From: an uncultured Actinomycetes bacterium
GTDB taxonomy: Bacteria > Actinomycetota > Acidimicrobiia > Acidimicrobiales > RAAP-2
Reading direction: 5' to 3'
Length of the DNA stretch: 64,000 nucleotides
Assembly: GCA_903924205.1 (NCBI GenBank)
Contig: CAIYAP010000002.1
Coordinates: forward strand, 186,001 to 250,000
This document shows positions 33,929 to 42,176 of the stretch, one piece after another. Every line of letters starts with the position of its first letter. The stretch's first letter is position 1. Below the pieces are notes generated by a model. It was not told where the DNA came from and did not search any database. It worked only from the letters and a program-made list of their open reading frames with translations. A program made the position numbers and the translations under genes.

Positions 33929-34159
33929 TTAGCTGTGGCCGAAGCCGACGCGACGCTCGGTGTTCGACGAGCCAAAGTCCACGTAGGCAATACGGGCCGC
34001 GGGGATGCCGACGGTGCGCCCACGCTTGTCGGTGAGCCACAAGACGCTGTCGCCACTCAGGGCGGTTTCGACAGCCGTCTGGGTGGCGGCGCGCGAGTCG
34101 TCAGCCATTTCCAGTTCGATTTCCTTCATCGCCTGAACAATTCCAATACGCAATTCCAT
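33929..34159 (-). CDS. DUF3107 family protein
   Basis: Conserved actinobacterial protein of 76 residues, function unknown. It shows MELRIGIVQAMKEIELEM, a central acidic helix, and a C-terminal RTVGIPAARIAYVDFGS. Strong AGGAGG before the ATG. First gene of the run DUF3107-ArsA-ArsA-PHP-pdtaS, with gaps of 0-2 bases or overlaps throughout, implying joint expression. The mycobacterial homologue is Rv3208A. Confidence 0.9.
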   Translation of the reverse strand: MELRIGIVQAMKEIELEMADDSRAATQTAVETALSGDSVLWLTDKRGRTVGIPAARIAYVDFGSSNTERRVGFGHS

Positions 34160-34212
34160 CTGAGCGCCTCCTGAGGTATCCCCATGTTACGGCCCTACGG
34201 CAGAATGGAGAC

Positions 34213-35343
34213 ATGGTGGACAACGTCAGTGAACGCAATCGCTTATGGGCCGCGACGATGGAGGGATACGGCGACGAGTCCATCACCCGCGCGCACCGCG
34301 ACTCCGTGGCCCAGATTGCCGCCGCGGTCGGACCCGAGGGTTTTCGTCGCGCCGACCGAGAGGCTGAGCAAGATCATCTGTTGGCTCCCGGCGCCACACG
34401 TTCGCGCGGCGGCGGAAACCGCGCGGTCGAGGAAGCACCCGATGACTTTCGCACGTGCTTTGAGCGCGACCGTGACCGGATTTTGCACTCCAACTCATTT
34501 CGTCGACTCGCCGGCAAGACGCAGGTCTTCATTTTCCCCGATGACCACCAGCGCACACGTTTAACGCACGCACTCGAAGTCGCCCAGGTGGCGGGCGGCG
34601 TGGCACGCGCCACGGGACTCAACGTCGCCCTCGCCGAAGCAATCGCCATTGGCCATGACTGCGGCCACGGTCCAGCGGGTCACGCGAGTGAAGAAGCATT
34701 CGACAAGTTCATTCCCGGTGGTTTCGATCACGCCCCGTGGGGTGCGGATGTCTCACTTCGTGGCCTCAACCTGTGCCTTGAGACTCTCGACGGCATTCGT
34801 AATCACAGTTGGAGCCGACCGGCACCGTCGACCCCCGAAGGTGAAGTGGTGTCGTGGGCGGACCGCATTGCCTATGTCTGCCACGACTTTGAAGATGCGG
34901 TCTCCGCGGGCATTGTTCGTGACGACCAGCTGCCCGACATCGTGGCCGAACGCTGTGGCCGTCGTCGCGGCCAGCAACTGGGCGCCTTCATCAACGCGAT
35001 GATTCGAACTATTCAGCGCACCGGCATCATCGGCATGGATGCACCTTTTGCCGAGGCCCTCGCAGCGTTTCGCACTTTTAACTACGAGAACATCTATCTA
35101 CGCGACGCTTCGCGCGATCACGCCCACGTGGTCGTGGACATGTTGACCGACCTCGTGGAGTACTTCGCGCAACACAGCGACGACATCCCGAACGTCGCCG
35201 AGCGTGGCGGGCTCAAAGATGACGATGCCGTCATGGAGTCGGTGGCGTACGTGGCCGGCATGACCGACCGTTTTGCCTGTCGCCAAGCGGTCGCCGTCTT
35301 GGGCTGGGAAGTCTCTCGACTCCCCCGTGGCATCAACGACTAA
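34213..35343 (+). CDS. dgt: dGTPase-like HD-domain dNTP triphosphohydrolase
   Basis: Cleaves dNTPs to deoxynucleoside and triphosphate, thereby controlling dNTP pools and feeding deoxynucleosides to the salvage route. 376 residues: FRRLAGKTQVF (about 96-106), HD ligands in RTRLTHALEVAQ (about 115-126) and AIGHDCGHGPAGH (about 146-158), and the later Asp in WADRIAYVCHDFED (about 216-229). About 30 N-terminal residues with few family landmarks precede the core. ATG with GGAG four bases away; the stop overlaps the SDR gene by four bases. Confidence 0.92.
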   Translation: MVDNVSERNRLWAATMEGYGDESITRAHRDSVAQIAAAVGPEGFRRADREAEQDHLLAPGATRSRGGGNRAVEEAPDDFRTCFERDRDRILHSNSFRRLAGKTQVFIFPDDHQRTRLTHALEVAQVAGGVARATGLNVALAEAIAIGHDCGHGPAGHASEEAFDKFIPGGFDHAPWGADVSLRGLNLCLETLDGIRNHSWSRPAPSTPEGEVVSWADRIAYVCHDFEDAVSAGIVRDDQLPDIVAERCGRRRGQQLGAFINAMIRTIQRTGIIGMDAPFAEALAAFRTFNYENIYLRDASRDHAHVVVDMLTDLVEYFAQHSDDIPNVAERGGLKDDDAVMESVAYVAGMTDRFACRQAVAVLGWEVSRLPRGIND

Positions 35344-36185
35344 GGCTGAGTGACGCCGTCAAAACCCAATGGGGGGGCGTCATTCGTCGCCATCCACTGT
35401 GCGCGCTTTTCCGTGGTGCGAACCGCGGCCTTATGGTGAGTGAGAATCCAGAAGTGACCCTGGTCGACGGCGTCATAGACCGCATCGGCGAGTGTCTCCA
35501 CCTCGATGCCCGCCTCGACGAAGCTCTTGGCCATGTCGTTCATGAATGCGGCTTCCGGTGATTCGGCGTAGCTGCGCAGGTCGGAGGGCAAGTTACGTGT
35601 GGACTCGTGAATACGCGTCTTGACAAAACCGGGGCACAGGGCCGAGACCTTCACGTTCGACTGACGGATCTGCAGGTCATAGAACAACGACTCGCAAATA
35701 CCCACGACCGCGAACTTCGACGCGTTGTACGGCGCCATGCCGGGCACGCCGCCGAGGCCGGCCAGTGACGCGGTGTTGATGATGTGACCTTCGTTTTGCT
35801 CCAGCAGGAGCGGCAAGAAGGCGTTCATGCCGTTGATCACGCCTCCGACGTTCACGTCCATGACCCAGTCCCACACCTTTTTCGAGGTGCCGATGGCGGA
35901 GCCCGCGGCCACGCCGGCGTTGTTAAAGACAATGTGCGCGGTGCCGAATTCGTTGACGGCGACGTCGCGCAGGTTCAGCACGTCGTCTTCACGACGAACA
36001 TCGCAATGCGCGCCCACGACCTCGACACCGCCGGCGCGAAGTTCGGTCACGACGAGCGCGAGAGGGCCCTCTTCGATGTCCGCGAGCACCAGCTGGGCAC
36101 CGTGCGCGGCAAACTTCTTCGCCGTGGCCAATCCAATGCCACTGGCACCGCCAGTGATGACGGCAACTTTGTCCTTGATGTCCAT
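35340..36185 (-). CDS. Short-chain dehydrogenase/reductase
   Basis: Classical SDR of 281 residues, cytoplasmic NAD(P)-dependent oxidoreductase. Cofactor motif TGGASGIG (about 11-18), Asp after the second strand (LADIE, about 34-38) that favours NAD(H), NNAGVA (about 88-93), and a catalytic Tyr/Lys in APYNASK (about 155-161) after a Ser in TASLAG. It lies 13 bases after mrp on the same strand with GGAGGG before its ATG, and may share its transcript. The substrate is not predictable. Confidence 0.9.
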   Translation of the reverse strand: MDIKDKVAVITGGASGIGLATAKKFAAHGAQLVLADIEEGPLALVVTELRAGGVEVVGAHCDVRREDDVLNLRDVAVNEFGTAHIVFNNAGVAAGSAIGTSKKVWDWVMDVNVGGVINGMNAFLPLLLEQNEGHIINTASLAGLGGVPGMAPYNASKFAVVGICESLFYDLQIRQSNVKVSALCPGFVKTRIHESTRNLPSDLRSYAESPEAAFMNDMAKSFVEAGIEVETLADAVYDAVDQGHFWILTHHKAAVRTTEKRAQWMATNDAPPLGFDGVTQP

Positions 36186-36198
36186 GGGACCCTCCGAA

Positions 36199-37299
36199 TT
36201 AAACGAGCTTCAGTTCGCGACGGTACACCCGCGCGGGGCCCTGAGCGGCAATAGTCGCGGCCAGGGCGTTAAACGCCTGAGCAACCTCACTCGTCGGTGC
36301 GGAGACCATGATGGGTGCGCCGTTATCGCCACCTTCACGAAGACGAGTGTCGAGTGGAACCTGACCGAGTAGTGGCACGCCGAGGTCGCTGGCCAATGCC
36401 GCGCCACCACCCGCACCGAAGATTTCGTAACGCTTGCCGTCGTCGCCGGTAAACCAGCTCATGTTTTCGATCACGCCACGCACTGCGAGCTTGAGCTTGC
36501 GCGCCGCGTAGGCCGAACGCTGGGCCACTCGCTGGGCGGCGGCCTGCGGAGTGGTGACGACGTACATTTCGATCTTGGGCACAATTTCGCTCAAGGTGAG
36601 GGCAACGTCACCGGTGCCCGGCGGCATGTCGATGAGCAAGAAGTCCGGCTCATCCCACCATGCTTCGGTCACGAGTTGTTCGATGGCCTTGTGGAGCATC
36701 GGTCCGCGCCAGATCACCGGCTGCTCGTCAGGTACGAAATAGCCCATTGACAAGCAGCGCACGCCGTGTGCCAACGTCGGAATCACCGTGTCTCCCAAGA
36801 TGATGGGGTCGAGTGGTGCGCCCAGCATCTTGGGCAAGGAGAACCCATACACGTCGGCGTCGAGCACCCCTACGGTGTGACCGAGATTCGCCAAGGCAAT
36901 CGCGAGGTTGATGGTGACCGAGGACTTGCCCACGCCACCCTTACCCGAGCTGATGCCCAGAATTCGCGTGGTGCTGTGTCGATCAAGAAGTCGTGGCCCT
37001 GGCTCGCTGTGGTCGTGGTGCCCGGGTCCGGCCTCACCCGCCATGGCGCGGCGAAGCACTGAACGCAGTTCGAATCTTCCCTCGTCAGTCATCGTGCGAC
37101 GAGTAATGGCGAGTCCGGGCGCAATCTCGCGCCAGGCGGCCTCAATGTCGTCGGCCATCGGCCAGTTCGTTACCGGGACGACTAATTCGGCCATATTCGC
37201 GGCTTCATCGACCGCGCCCACAAAGCCCAATTCGGCCAAGCTGCGCACCAGCAGGACGTCGCGCACGGCGCCCAATCGTTCACGTAGAGAGTCAGACAC
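36199..37299 (-). CDS. mrp: Mrp/ApbC-family Fe-S cluster carrier ATPase
   Basis: Carries and delivers 4Fe-4S clusters in the cytosol. About 366 residues: an N-terminal MIP18/DUF59-like domain (about 1-75), then the P-loop SSGKGGVGKSS (about 117-127), DADVYGFSLP (about 149-158) and LLIDMPPGTGD (about 220-230). The CxxC often seen near the end of Mrp proteins is not apparent. GTG 37299 is preferred over ATG 37317: a TAGCCT -10 box at 37326-37321 would start RNA near 37314, giving a short leader with GGAAGGGGA before GTG. Divergent from a SufR-like regulator, which fits Fe-S control. Confidence 0.9.
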   Translation of the reverse strand: MSDSLRERLGAVRDVLLVRSLAELGFVGAVDEAANMAELVVPVTNWPMADDIEAAWREIAPGLAITRRTMTDEGRFELRSVLRRAMAGEAGPGHHDHSEPGPRLLDRHSTTRILGISSGKGGVGKSSVTINLAIALANLGHTVGVLDADVYGFSLPKMLGAPLDPIILGDTVIPTLAHGVRCLSMGYFVPDEQPVIWRGPMLHKAIEQLVTEAWWDEPDFLLIDMPPGTGDVALTLSEIVPKIEMYVVTTPQAAAQRVAQRSAYAARKLKLAVRGVIENMSWFTGDDGKRYEIFGAGGGAALASDLGVPLLGQVPLDTRLREGGDNGAPIMVSAPTSEVAQAFNALAATIAAQGPARVYRRELKLV

Positions 37300-37319
37300 A
37301 GATTCCCCTTCCTGCATCT

Positions 37320-37359
37320 GAGGCTAACCGCCTCGTCAGGAGGTGCCTCCTCCTAGACT
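37320..37359. promoter_or_regulatory. Divergent mrp/SufR-like promoter region with inverted repeats
   Basis: It holds GAGGC-TAACC-GCCTC (37320-37334) and AGGAGG-TG-CCTCCT (37338-37351). The first contains the mrp -10 (TAGCCT, minus strand). TAGACT (37354-37359) lies seven bases before the regulator ATG. The repeats overlap both start sites, as expected of a shared operator, although the second also looks like a ribosome site. Confidence 0.4.
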
Positions 37360-37366
37360 TTTTTCT

Positions 37367-38053
37367 ATGGCGCACGACCTTTTCGACGACGGCGGACTCG
37401 CTCTCGCGACCGTGACGGCGACCTTCGGCGATCAAACTCGTCGCGACATCTATCTCTTCGTTCGCCAGAACCCCACCTGCAGCGTGAATGACATTGCGTC
37501 AGCCTGCAAAGTTCACCCCAACGTGGCGCGCTATCACATCGGAATTTTGAAAGATGCTGGTCACGTGGTGGAAACCACCGGACGTGGCACCGGGAAGGGC
37601 CGCCCCCCGCGTGGATACGAAGTCACGGACAAAGTTCCCGACCTCACTCCCCCAGCTCGGGGCGAATCGCTCATGGTCGCCCTCTTGGAACGCGCCCTCG
37701 AAAAATTAGGTCCCGAGCAAGCCGAGCAGGTCGCCCTAGAAGTAGGTCGCAGTTTCGGTCGTGACGTAGCCGAACGCGATGGCATCGTGCCGGATTCGTC
37801 CATGGCGTCAGAGACCCTCAGCCGTTTGGCGAGCGCACTCACTCGATACGGCTTTAACGCTCGCGCCGATGGCGATGAAGTCATCGCGGCGGCCTGCCCC
37901 TTCGGCACCGCCCCCGGCGATCATCCCGTGTTGTGCGCGATTGACCGTGGTTTCATGTCTGGCATGTTGTCGTCGTGGGGCGAGGGCGCTCAGCCCGTGC
38001 GGCTCGCGACGCGGGCGCGCGCCGGCGGCGAGTGCCGAACAGCTATTTCGTAA
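37367..38053 (+). CDS. SufR-like winged-helix regulator with cysteine-rich C-terminus
   Basis: 228-residue DNA-binding regulator. An ArsR/MarR-type winged helix covers about 10-90 (helix-turn-helix VNDIASACKVHPNVARYHIG; wing GKGRPPRGYEV). The C-terminal part has Cys177-x12-Cys190, the spacing of SufR cluster ligands, plus Cys223 six residues from the end. SufR senses Fe-S status and represses the suf operon. Here the divergent neighbour is Mrp, an Fe-S carrier. ATG 37367 is backed by a leaderless -10 box; a GTG at 37343 has a ribosome-like AGGAGG but would lie in the repeat. Overlaps the TPR gene tail to tail by 11 bases. Confidence 0.82.
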   Translation: MAHDLFDDGGLALATVTATFGDQTRRDIYLFVRQNPTCSVNDIASACKVHPNVARYHIGILKDAGHVVETTGRGTGKGRPPRGYEVTDKVPDLTPPARGESLMVALLERALEKLGPEQAEQVALEVGRSFGRDVAERDGIVPDSSMASETLSRLASALTRYGFNARADGDEVIAAACPFGTAPGDHPVLCAIDRGFMSGMLSSWGEGAQPVRLATRARAGGECRTAIS

Positions 38054-38774
38054 GACCAGCGGCCACGAGCCACGGCTTCGCAATGGCCATCTCCCCTGCC
38101 GTCGGTGACAGGGAAAGAAATTTCCTGAAAGTGCGAATGGCGAGAGCCGTGTTCCCCGGCGTGGATTGGGCCGCGATGGCGTAATACAAATACGCCGACG
38201 GCAATGTCGGCTCCACGCTGATGGCCTCTTTCAAATACGACAGACCCGTTGCCACGTCGGCGCTCTTGTGCGCGGTGGCACCCGCAGAGAAAGTCAGCCA
38301 TCCCACTTGCGTCAAGGCCACGTAGTTCCGAGGGTCAGCCGCGAGAGCGTGCTGGTAATCCGTGAGTGCCGTGACGAGAGAACCCGAGGCCACGGCGGAC
38401 TCGGCGAGTGAATTCCAATTGGCCGCTTCTTGGGCACTATTGACGCTGACTGAGCCCGTCGCCGATTGTCCGTTTTGACGCGCGGATACCGCCGCCACCA
38501 GGACGATGACGACAGCCACGAAGAAGGACACCAACGATAGATACAGCAGACCTCGACGTCGGCGCCGAGGAGTTGCGTCTGGCGAGGTTGCCTCCGGCTC
38601 CTCGGACAACTCGCCTAGTTCGAGGCGGGCGCGCTGCAGTGCGGCGAGGTCTCGAGCTTCGATGTCGGCGAGTTCCTCCGCCGTGAGATCACCGGCGTCG
38701 AATTCTCGCCGCGCATCTCGAAGCGACGCGTCGCGTAACGAGATTTCGTCCTCGAGGTCTCGACGTCGCGTCAT
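38043..38774 (-). CDS. Membrane-anchored TPR protein of the ccm operon (CcmI-like)
   Basis: Last gene of the cytochrome c maturation operon, 243 residues. A cytosolic coiled-coil part (about 1-55, rich in Arg, Glu and Ala), one membrane segment (about 75-95), then an extracytoplasmic region with TPR-like helices (ALTDYQHALAADPRNYVALTQVGW, about 140-163, quoted in part). CcmI proteins present apocytochrome to the haem lyase; the gene order supports that role, but the sequence match is only to the general architecture. Confidence 0.75.
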   Translation of the reverse strand: MTRRRDLEDEISLRDASLRDARREFDAGDLTAEELADIEARDLAALQRARLELGELSEEPEATSPDATPRRRRRGLLYLSLVSFFVAVVIVLVAAVSARQNGQSATGSVSVNSAQEAANWNSLAESAVASGSLVTALTDYQHALAADPRNYVALTQVGWLTFSAGATAHKSADVATGLSYLKEAISVEPTLPSAYLYYAIAAQSTPGNTALAIRTFRKFLSLSPTAGEMAIAKPWLVAAGLTK

Positions 38775-39154
38775 CGCCGTCGACCCACTCGAGACACAGT
38801 GACTACCCCCCCCACGGCGAGCACCACCGGCACCGCCCAGAGCACGACACCAATCCCCGAGGTGGAGGGCGTCACCGTGATGTTCGAGCCATATTGAGAT
38901 TGCAGAGCGGACAAGATGTCACCATCGCTGCGGCCACTCGTGACCATGCGTTCAATTTGGTGGCGTATCGCCACCGAACTCGGGGCATTGCTTTGGCCCA
39001 CGGTCAGGCTGTCGCAGGCCGGACACTTCACCACCGATTCCAAGTGGGCAATGCGAGATGCCCGTGTGGTCGATGACGGCTGAGAGACGACGGCCACCAG
39101 CACTACGGCGACCACCGCTACCACGAAAAACCGAAAAGAGCCGAGAACCTTCAT
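38771..39154 (-). CDS. ccmH: Cytochrome c maturation protein CcmH
   Basis: Thiol oxidoreductase that reduces apocytochrome CxxCH for haem attachment, anchored and facing outside. 127 residues: N-terminal membrane segment (about 8-24), the active pair KCPACDSL with Cys44 and Cys47 (the family RCxxC), the helical domain, and a second membrane segment near the end (about 103-120). An eight-G run lies in the final segment (38806-38813). ATG 39154 shares a base with the ccmG stop; GTG 39157 is possible. Confidence 0.92.
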   Translation of the reverse strand: MKVLGSFRFFVVAVVAVVLVAVVSQPSSTTRASRIAHLESVVKCPACDSLTVGQSNAPSSVAIRHQIERMVTSGRSDGDILSALQSQYGSNITVTPSTSGIGVVLWAVPVVLAVGGVVTVSRVGRRR

Positions 39155-39678
39155 CACTGCGCCATCACCACCGCGTGATCGAGCTGGCTCGCCGTGACCG
39201 CCCCCACCAAGACGGCCGCGACTCGACCCGAACGGTCGATCACGTACGTCGTCGGTGGCGCTGTCACCCCACAGGCATTGGCGTACTGGCCACCGTTGTC
39301 AACCGCAGTGGGAAATAGGTTGCCGTACTGGCGTTCAAAGGCCAGGGCGTTGCTGGCGAGGTCATTAAAGAGAACACCCACCACCGTGACGTGATCGAGG
39401 CGATTGTTCCACGCAAACGTTGATAACTCGGGAGACTCGGTGACGCAGGGTCCACACCAGCTCGCCCAGAAATTGATCACCGTGATATTTGGTGACGGCC
39501 CACCCACATGAACACTGCCGCCGTGCAACAGAGACAAAGTGGCGACGGGCGCCGCCTTGCCGAGAAGGGGCGACGACGCCGTGACGTCATCGGCAGCGGG
39601 TCGGGTTCCGAGGAACGCGGACAAGATCACGATGAAGATGGCCGCCCCGGTACCCGCGATGAACAGTGGTCGCTTCAT
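39154..39678 (-). CDS. ccmG: Thioredoxin-like CcmG/ResA thiol-disulfide protein
   Basis: Membrane-tethered thioredoxin-fold protein that keeps apocytochrome cysteines or CcmH reduced. 174 residues: membrane anchor (about 5-24), active site NFWASWCGPC (Cys75, Cys78), and a cis-Pro in the later APPTTYVID. ATG 39678 overlaps the ccmF stop as ATGA; the earlier in-frame start at 39741 is inside ccmF. Confidence 0.92.
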   Translation of the reverse strand: MKRPLFIAGTGAAIFIVILSAFLGTRPAADDVTASSPLLGKAAPVATLSLLHGGSVHVGGPSPNITVINFWASWCGPCVTESPELSTFAWNNRLDHVTVVGVLFNDLASNALAFERQYGNLFPTAVDNGGQYANACGVTAPPTTYVIDRSGRVAAVLVGAVTASQLDHAVVMAQ

Positions 39679-41624
39679 GAGTCTCGCCGACGCCACAGGG
39701 ATAGGAGCGAGCCGAGACCGACCACAAAACCGCCAATCCACATCCAGTAGATCATGGGCTCGACCGTCACGCCGATTGCCACCGAGCCCGTGGGCAAGTT
39801 AGAAGCGACTTGCGGACCCGAGACGGTGCCTTGACCCACCGCATCCAAGGTGACGTACACGTCTCGCCACAGAGAAGAGTCAATGCCCGGAGTAGCCACG
39901 TCTTGGCTCTCTCGACCACGGAAGCTAGTGATGGCCGGCAAAATGATGGTCCCACCATTGACGTGCACCACGAGTTGCGTCTGCACCTTGAGCGAATCCG
40001 AGACGCTACGAAGGGCGTCGAAGGTCACGACGTTGCCGGCGATTTCTGCCGACTGGCCGCGAGCGAGGGAGAACTCTTGTCGTGACACAAAACTGGTGGC
40101 GCTCACGATGGCTACCGCCATCATCACGATGCCGAGGTGAACCACCATGCCACCCGCCGACGGTCCCGTGAAAGCTCGCCAGCGAGCGTCGCCGCGCTGA
40201 TGAGCCGCGCGCCACGACCCCGCCAGCGACCGAACCGCCGAACCGGCAGCCAACGCCGCGAGGAAATAGGCCGCCAGTGGCACGACCCGATGAATACCCG
40301 CGACCCAGCAGGTCATGGTGATGAGAAGGGCGATCCACGCAATAGGGCGAAGGCGTCGCCACAGCACGGCGGGGGTGGCCCGGCGCCATCCCGCCACTGG
40401 TGCGACCGCCATGAGGAGGAGCAGAACGATAGACGCGGGCGCGGCTACGTGGACGAAGTAGGGGGCTCCCACGGTGACCACGCTGCCGTTAACCGCCTGA
40501 TACAAAATCGGAAACACGGTGCCGAGCAACACCACGATGGCAAAGCCGATAAACAAAATGTTGTTGGCGACAAACAGTCCTTCGCGAGATGACGGCGACT
40601 CGATGCCGACGGGCGAGCGCAGGGCATCACCACGCCAGGCCACCAACAGTGCCCCCGCTCCCACGGTGAGAGCGAAGAAGCCCATGAGGATGGGTCCGAG
40701 AGTCGACGTGGAGAAGGCGTGGACGCTTTGCACGACGCCCGATCGAGTGAAGAAGGTGCCCAATATTGTCAGGGCAAAAGTGGTGATGGCGAGAACCATG
40801 TTCCACATTCGTAGCAATCCACGGCGATCTTGCACGATGACTGAATGGAGATAGGCCGTGCCGGTGAGCCACGGTAAGAGCGCCGAGTTCTCCACGGGGT
40901 CCCAGCCCCAAAACCCGCCCCACCCCAAGACTTGATAACTCCACCAGGCTCCCAAGACAATCCCGACGGACAGGGCACCCCAGGTCACCACCGTGAAACG
41001 GCGCAGCTCGACCATCCACGCCTCGCCGACGCGGCCGGTGATCAACATCGCCATTGCGAAAGCGAAAGGAATGGTGGCGCCCACAAATCCGGTGTAGAGG
41101 AGAGGTGGGTGGATCGCGACCAGCGGATTGTCCTGCAGTAAAGCGTTAGGTCCCGCTCCTTGCGGCGAGTAGGTGACGGCCCGCACGAAGGGATCGGCGG
41201 GTCCGGCCATCAGAAGCGCGAAGAAGGCGACCACGGCGAAGAGGATTCCGGTTGCCCACTGCACGACGGCGTCGGCCGCACGCGAGCGATACACGAACAC
41301 GATAACGACGGTGCCGATGGCCAACAAGATGGCCCACAGCAAAATCGATCCCTCGAGGTTGGACCACATGCCGGTGATGGAATAAATGAGCGGTGTAAAC
41401 GTGGCGTTGTTTTCGGCCACGTACGACAGGGAGAAGTTGTGAGTAATCAGCGCGACCTGCATGACGGTGACCGAGGCCACGACGGACAGCAGCATCAACG
41501 CCGAGAGAATCAGGGCGTGACCGCGTTGATGACGCCGACGCGCCATGGCAAGATCAACCATGCCGACCAGCGCAAACATCCCCGACAACCACACGCCGAG
41601 ATGGCCCAGGAACGTCGCGTTCAT
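39675..41624 (-). CDS. ccmF: Cytochrome c haem lyase subunit CcmF
   Basis: Core of the System I haem lyase, joining haem to apocytochrome outside the membrane. 649 residues and many membrane segments, with the tryptophan-rich WWD signature GGFWGWDPVENSALLPWL (about 235-252) that holds haem between conserved His. His residues flank it (DNPLVAIHPPLLY about 165-177). The start overlaps ccmE and the stop overlaps ccmG by four bases. Confidence 0.96.
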   Translation of the reverse strand: MNATFLGHLGVWLSGMFALVGMVDLAMARRRHQRGHALILSALMLLSVVASVTVMQVALITHNFSLSYVAENNATFTPLIYSITGMWSNLEGSILLWAILLAIGTVVIVFVYRSRAADAVVQWATGILFAVVAFFALLMAGPADPFVRAVTYSPQGAGPNALLQDNPLVAIHPPLLYTGFVGATIPFAFAMAMLITGRVGEAWMVELRRFTVVTWGALSVGIVLGAWWSYQVLGWGGFWGWDPVENSALLPWLTGTAYLHSVIVQDRRGLLRMWNMVLAITTFALTILGTFFTRSGVVQSVHAFSTSTLGPILMGFFALTVGAGALLVAWRGDALRSPVGIESPSSREGLFVANNILFIGFAIVVLLGTVFPILYQAVNGSVVTVGAPYFVHVAAPASIVLLLLMAVAPVAGWRRATPAVLWRRLRPIAWIALLITMTCWVAGIHRVVPLAAYFLAALAAGSAVRSLAGSWRAAHQRGDARWRAFTGPSAGGMVVHLGIVMMAVAIVSATSFVSRQEFSLARGQSAEIAGNVVTFDALRSVSDSLKVQTQLVVHVNGGTIILPAITSFRGRESQDVATPGIDSSLWRDVYVTLDAVGQGTVSGPQVASNLPTGSVAIGVTVEPMIYWMWIGGFVVGLGSLLSLWRRRDS

Positions 41625-42124
41625 CGAACCGTTCCGTTCGGCGCCTTCACTCGATTCGGATTCTTCGCGATGTAACTCGCCGAGTGCTTCACCATGATTT
41701 GGTTAGCTCGGAAAGTGAAACTGGTCGCCGTCGTGAAATGGCCGATGACGACGACGGGGATGTTCGCCTGAAAAAGTTGCGGCGGTGTACCCACCTCGTG
41801 AACGGCAACGTCGCGATGCTGCGAGCCCGTCAGAACAAAATTTGCGCCGAAGGTGGTGCGCACCACGGAGCCCTTCTTCACGACGCCTTCGAGACGAATA
41901 TCCGTCGTACCCACCGCGAGGCGGTGCGCGTAGACCTCGTCGACCGTCTTGAAATAGTCCAGTGAGTTAAAGAGTCCTTGACTCAGTAAGGCGCCAATAA
42001 TCAGCGCGATGAGGCCGAGAACAACGAGTGGCCGCAGCCGAGATCGACGCACGACCGCCGGTGCCTCAACGGTGAGGACCTGGTTATCGACCACGGCGAC
42101 GAGCTCCGAGCAGGTAGGCGCCAT
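41621..42124 (-). CDS. ccmE: Haem chaperone CcmE
   Basis: Periplasm-facing carrier that takes haem from CcmABCD to CcmF through a covalent His-haem bond. Up to 167 residues: membrane anchor (about 33-50), OB-fold, and the haem-binding HSASY (His147, Tyr151), the classical HxxxY rather than the CxxxY of some lineages. ATG 42124 lies inside ccmD. GTG 42094 (residue 11), with GGAG upstream, would leave only an 11-base overlap and is an equal candidate for the true start. Confidence 0.92.
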   Translation of the reverse strand: MAPTCSELVAVVDNQVLTVEAPAVVRRSRLRPLVVLGLIALIIGALLSQGLFNSLDYFKTVDEVYAHRLAVGTTDIRLEGVVKKGSVVRTTFGANFVLTGSQHRDVAVHEVGTPPQLFQANIPVVVIGHFTTATSFTFRANQIMVKHSASYIAKNPNRVKAPNGTVR

Positions 42125-42176
42125 AACCCCCGAGCAGCACTGCCGTCACGATGTAACCGCCATAGACGTAGTTCAT
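42084..42176 (-). CDS. ccmD: Very small haem exporter protein CcmD
   Basis: A 30-residue open frame that starts MNYVYGGYIVTAVLLGGYGA and ends LLGARRRGR. This is one membrane helix with a basic cytosolic tail, the CcmD architecture: it holds CcmE on the CcmABC exporter. ATG 42176 overlaps the ccmC stop as ATGA, and the frame ends inside the 5' end of ccmE. Position (after ccmC, before ccmE) and the tyrosines before the helix agree with the family. Too short for most gene finders, so probably missed in automatic annotation. Confidence 0.85.
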   Translation of the reverse strand: MNYVYGGYIVTAVLLGGYGAYLLGARRRGR

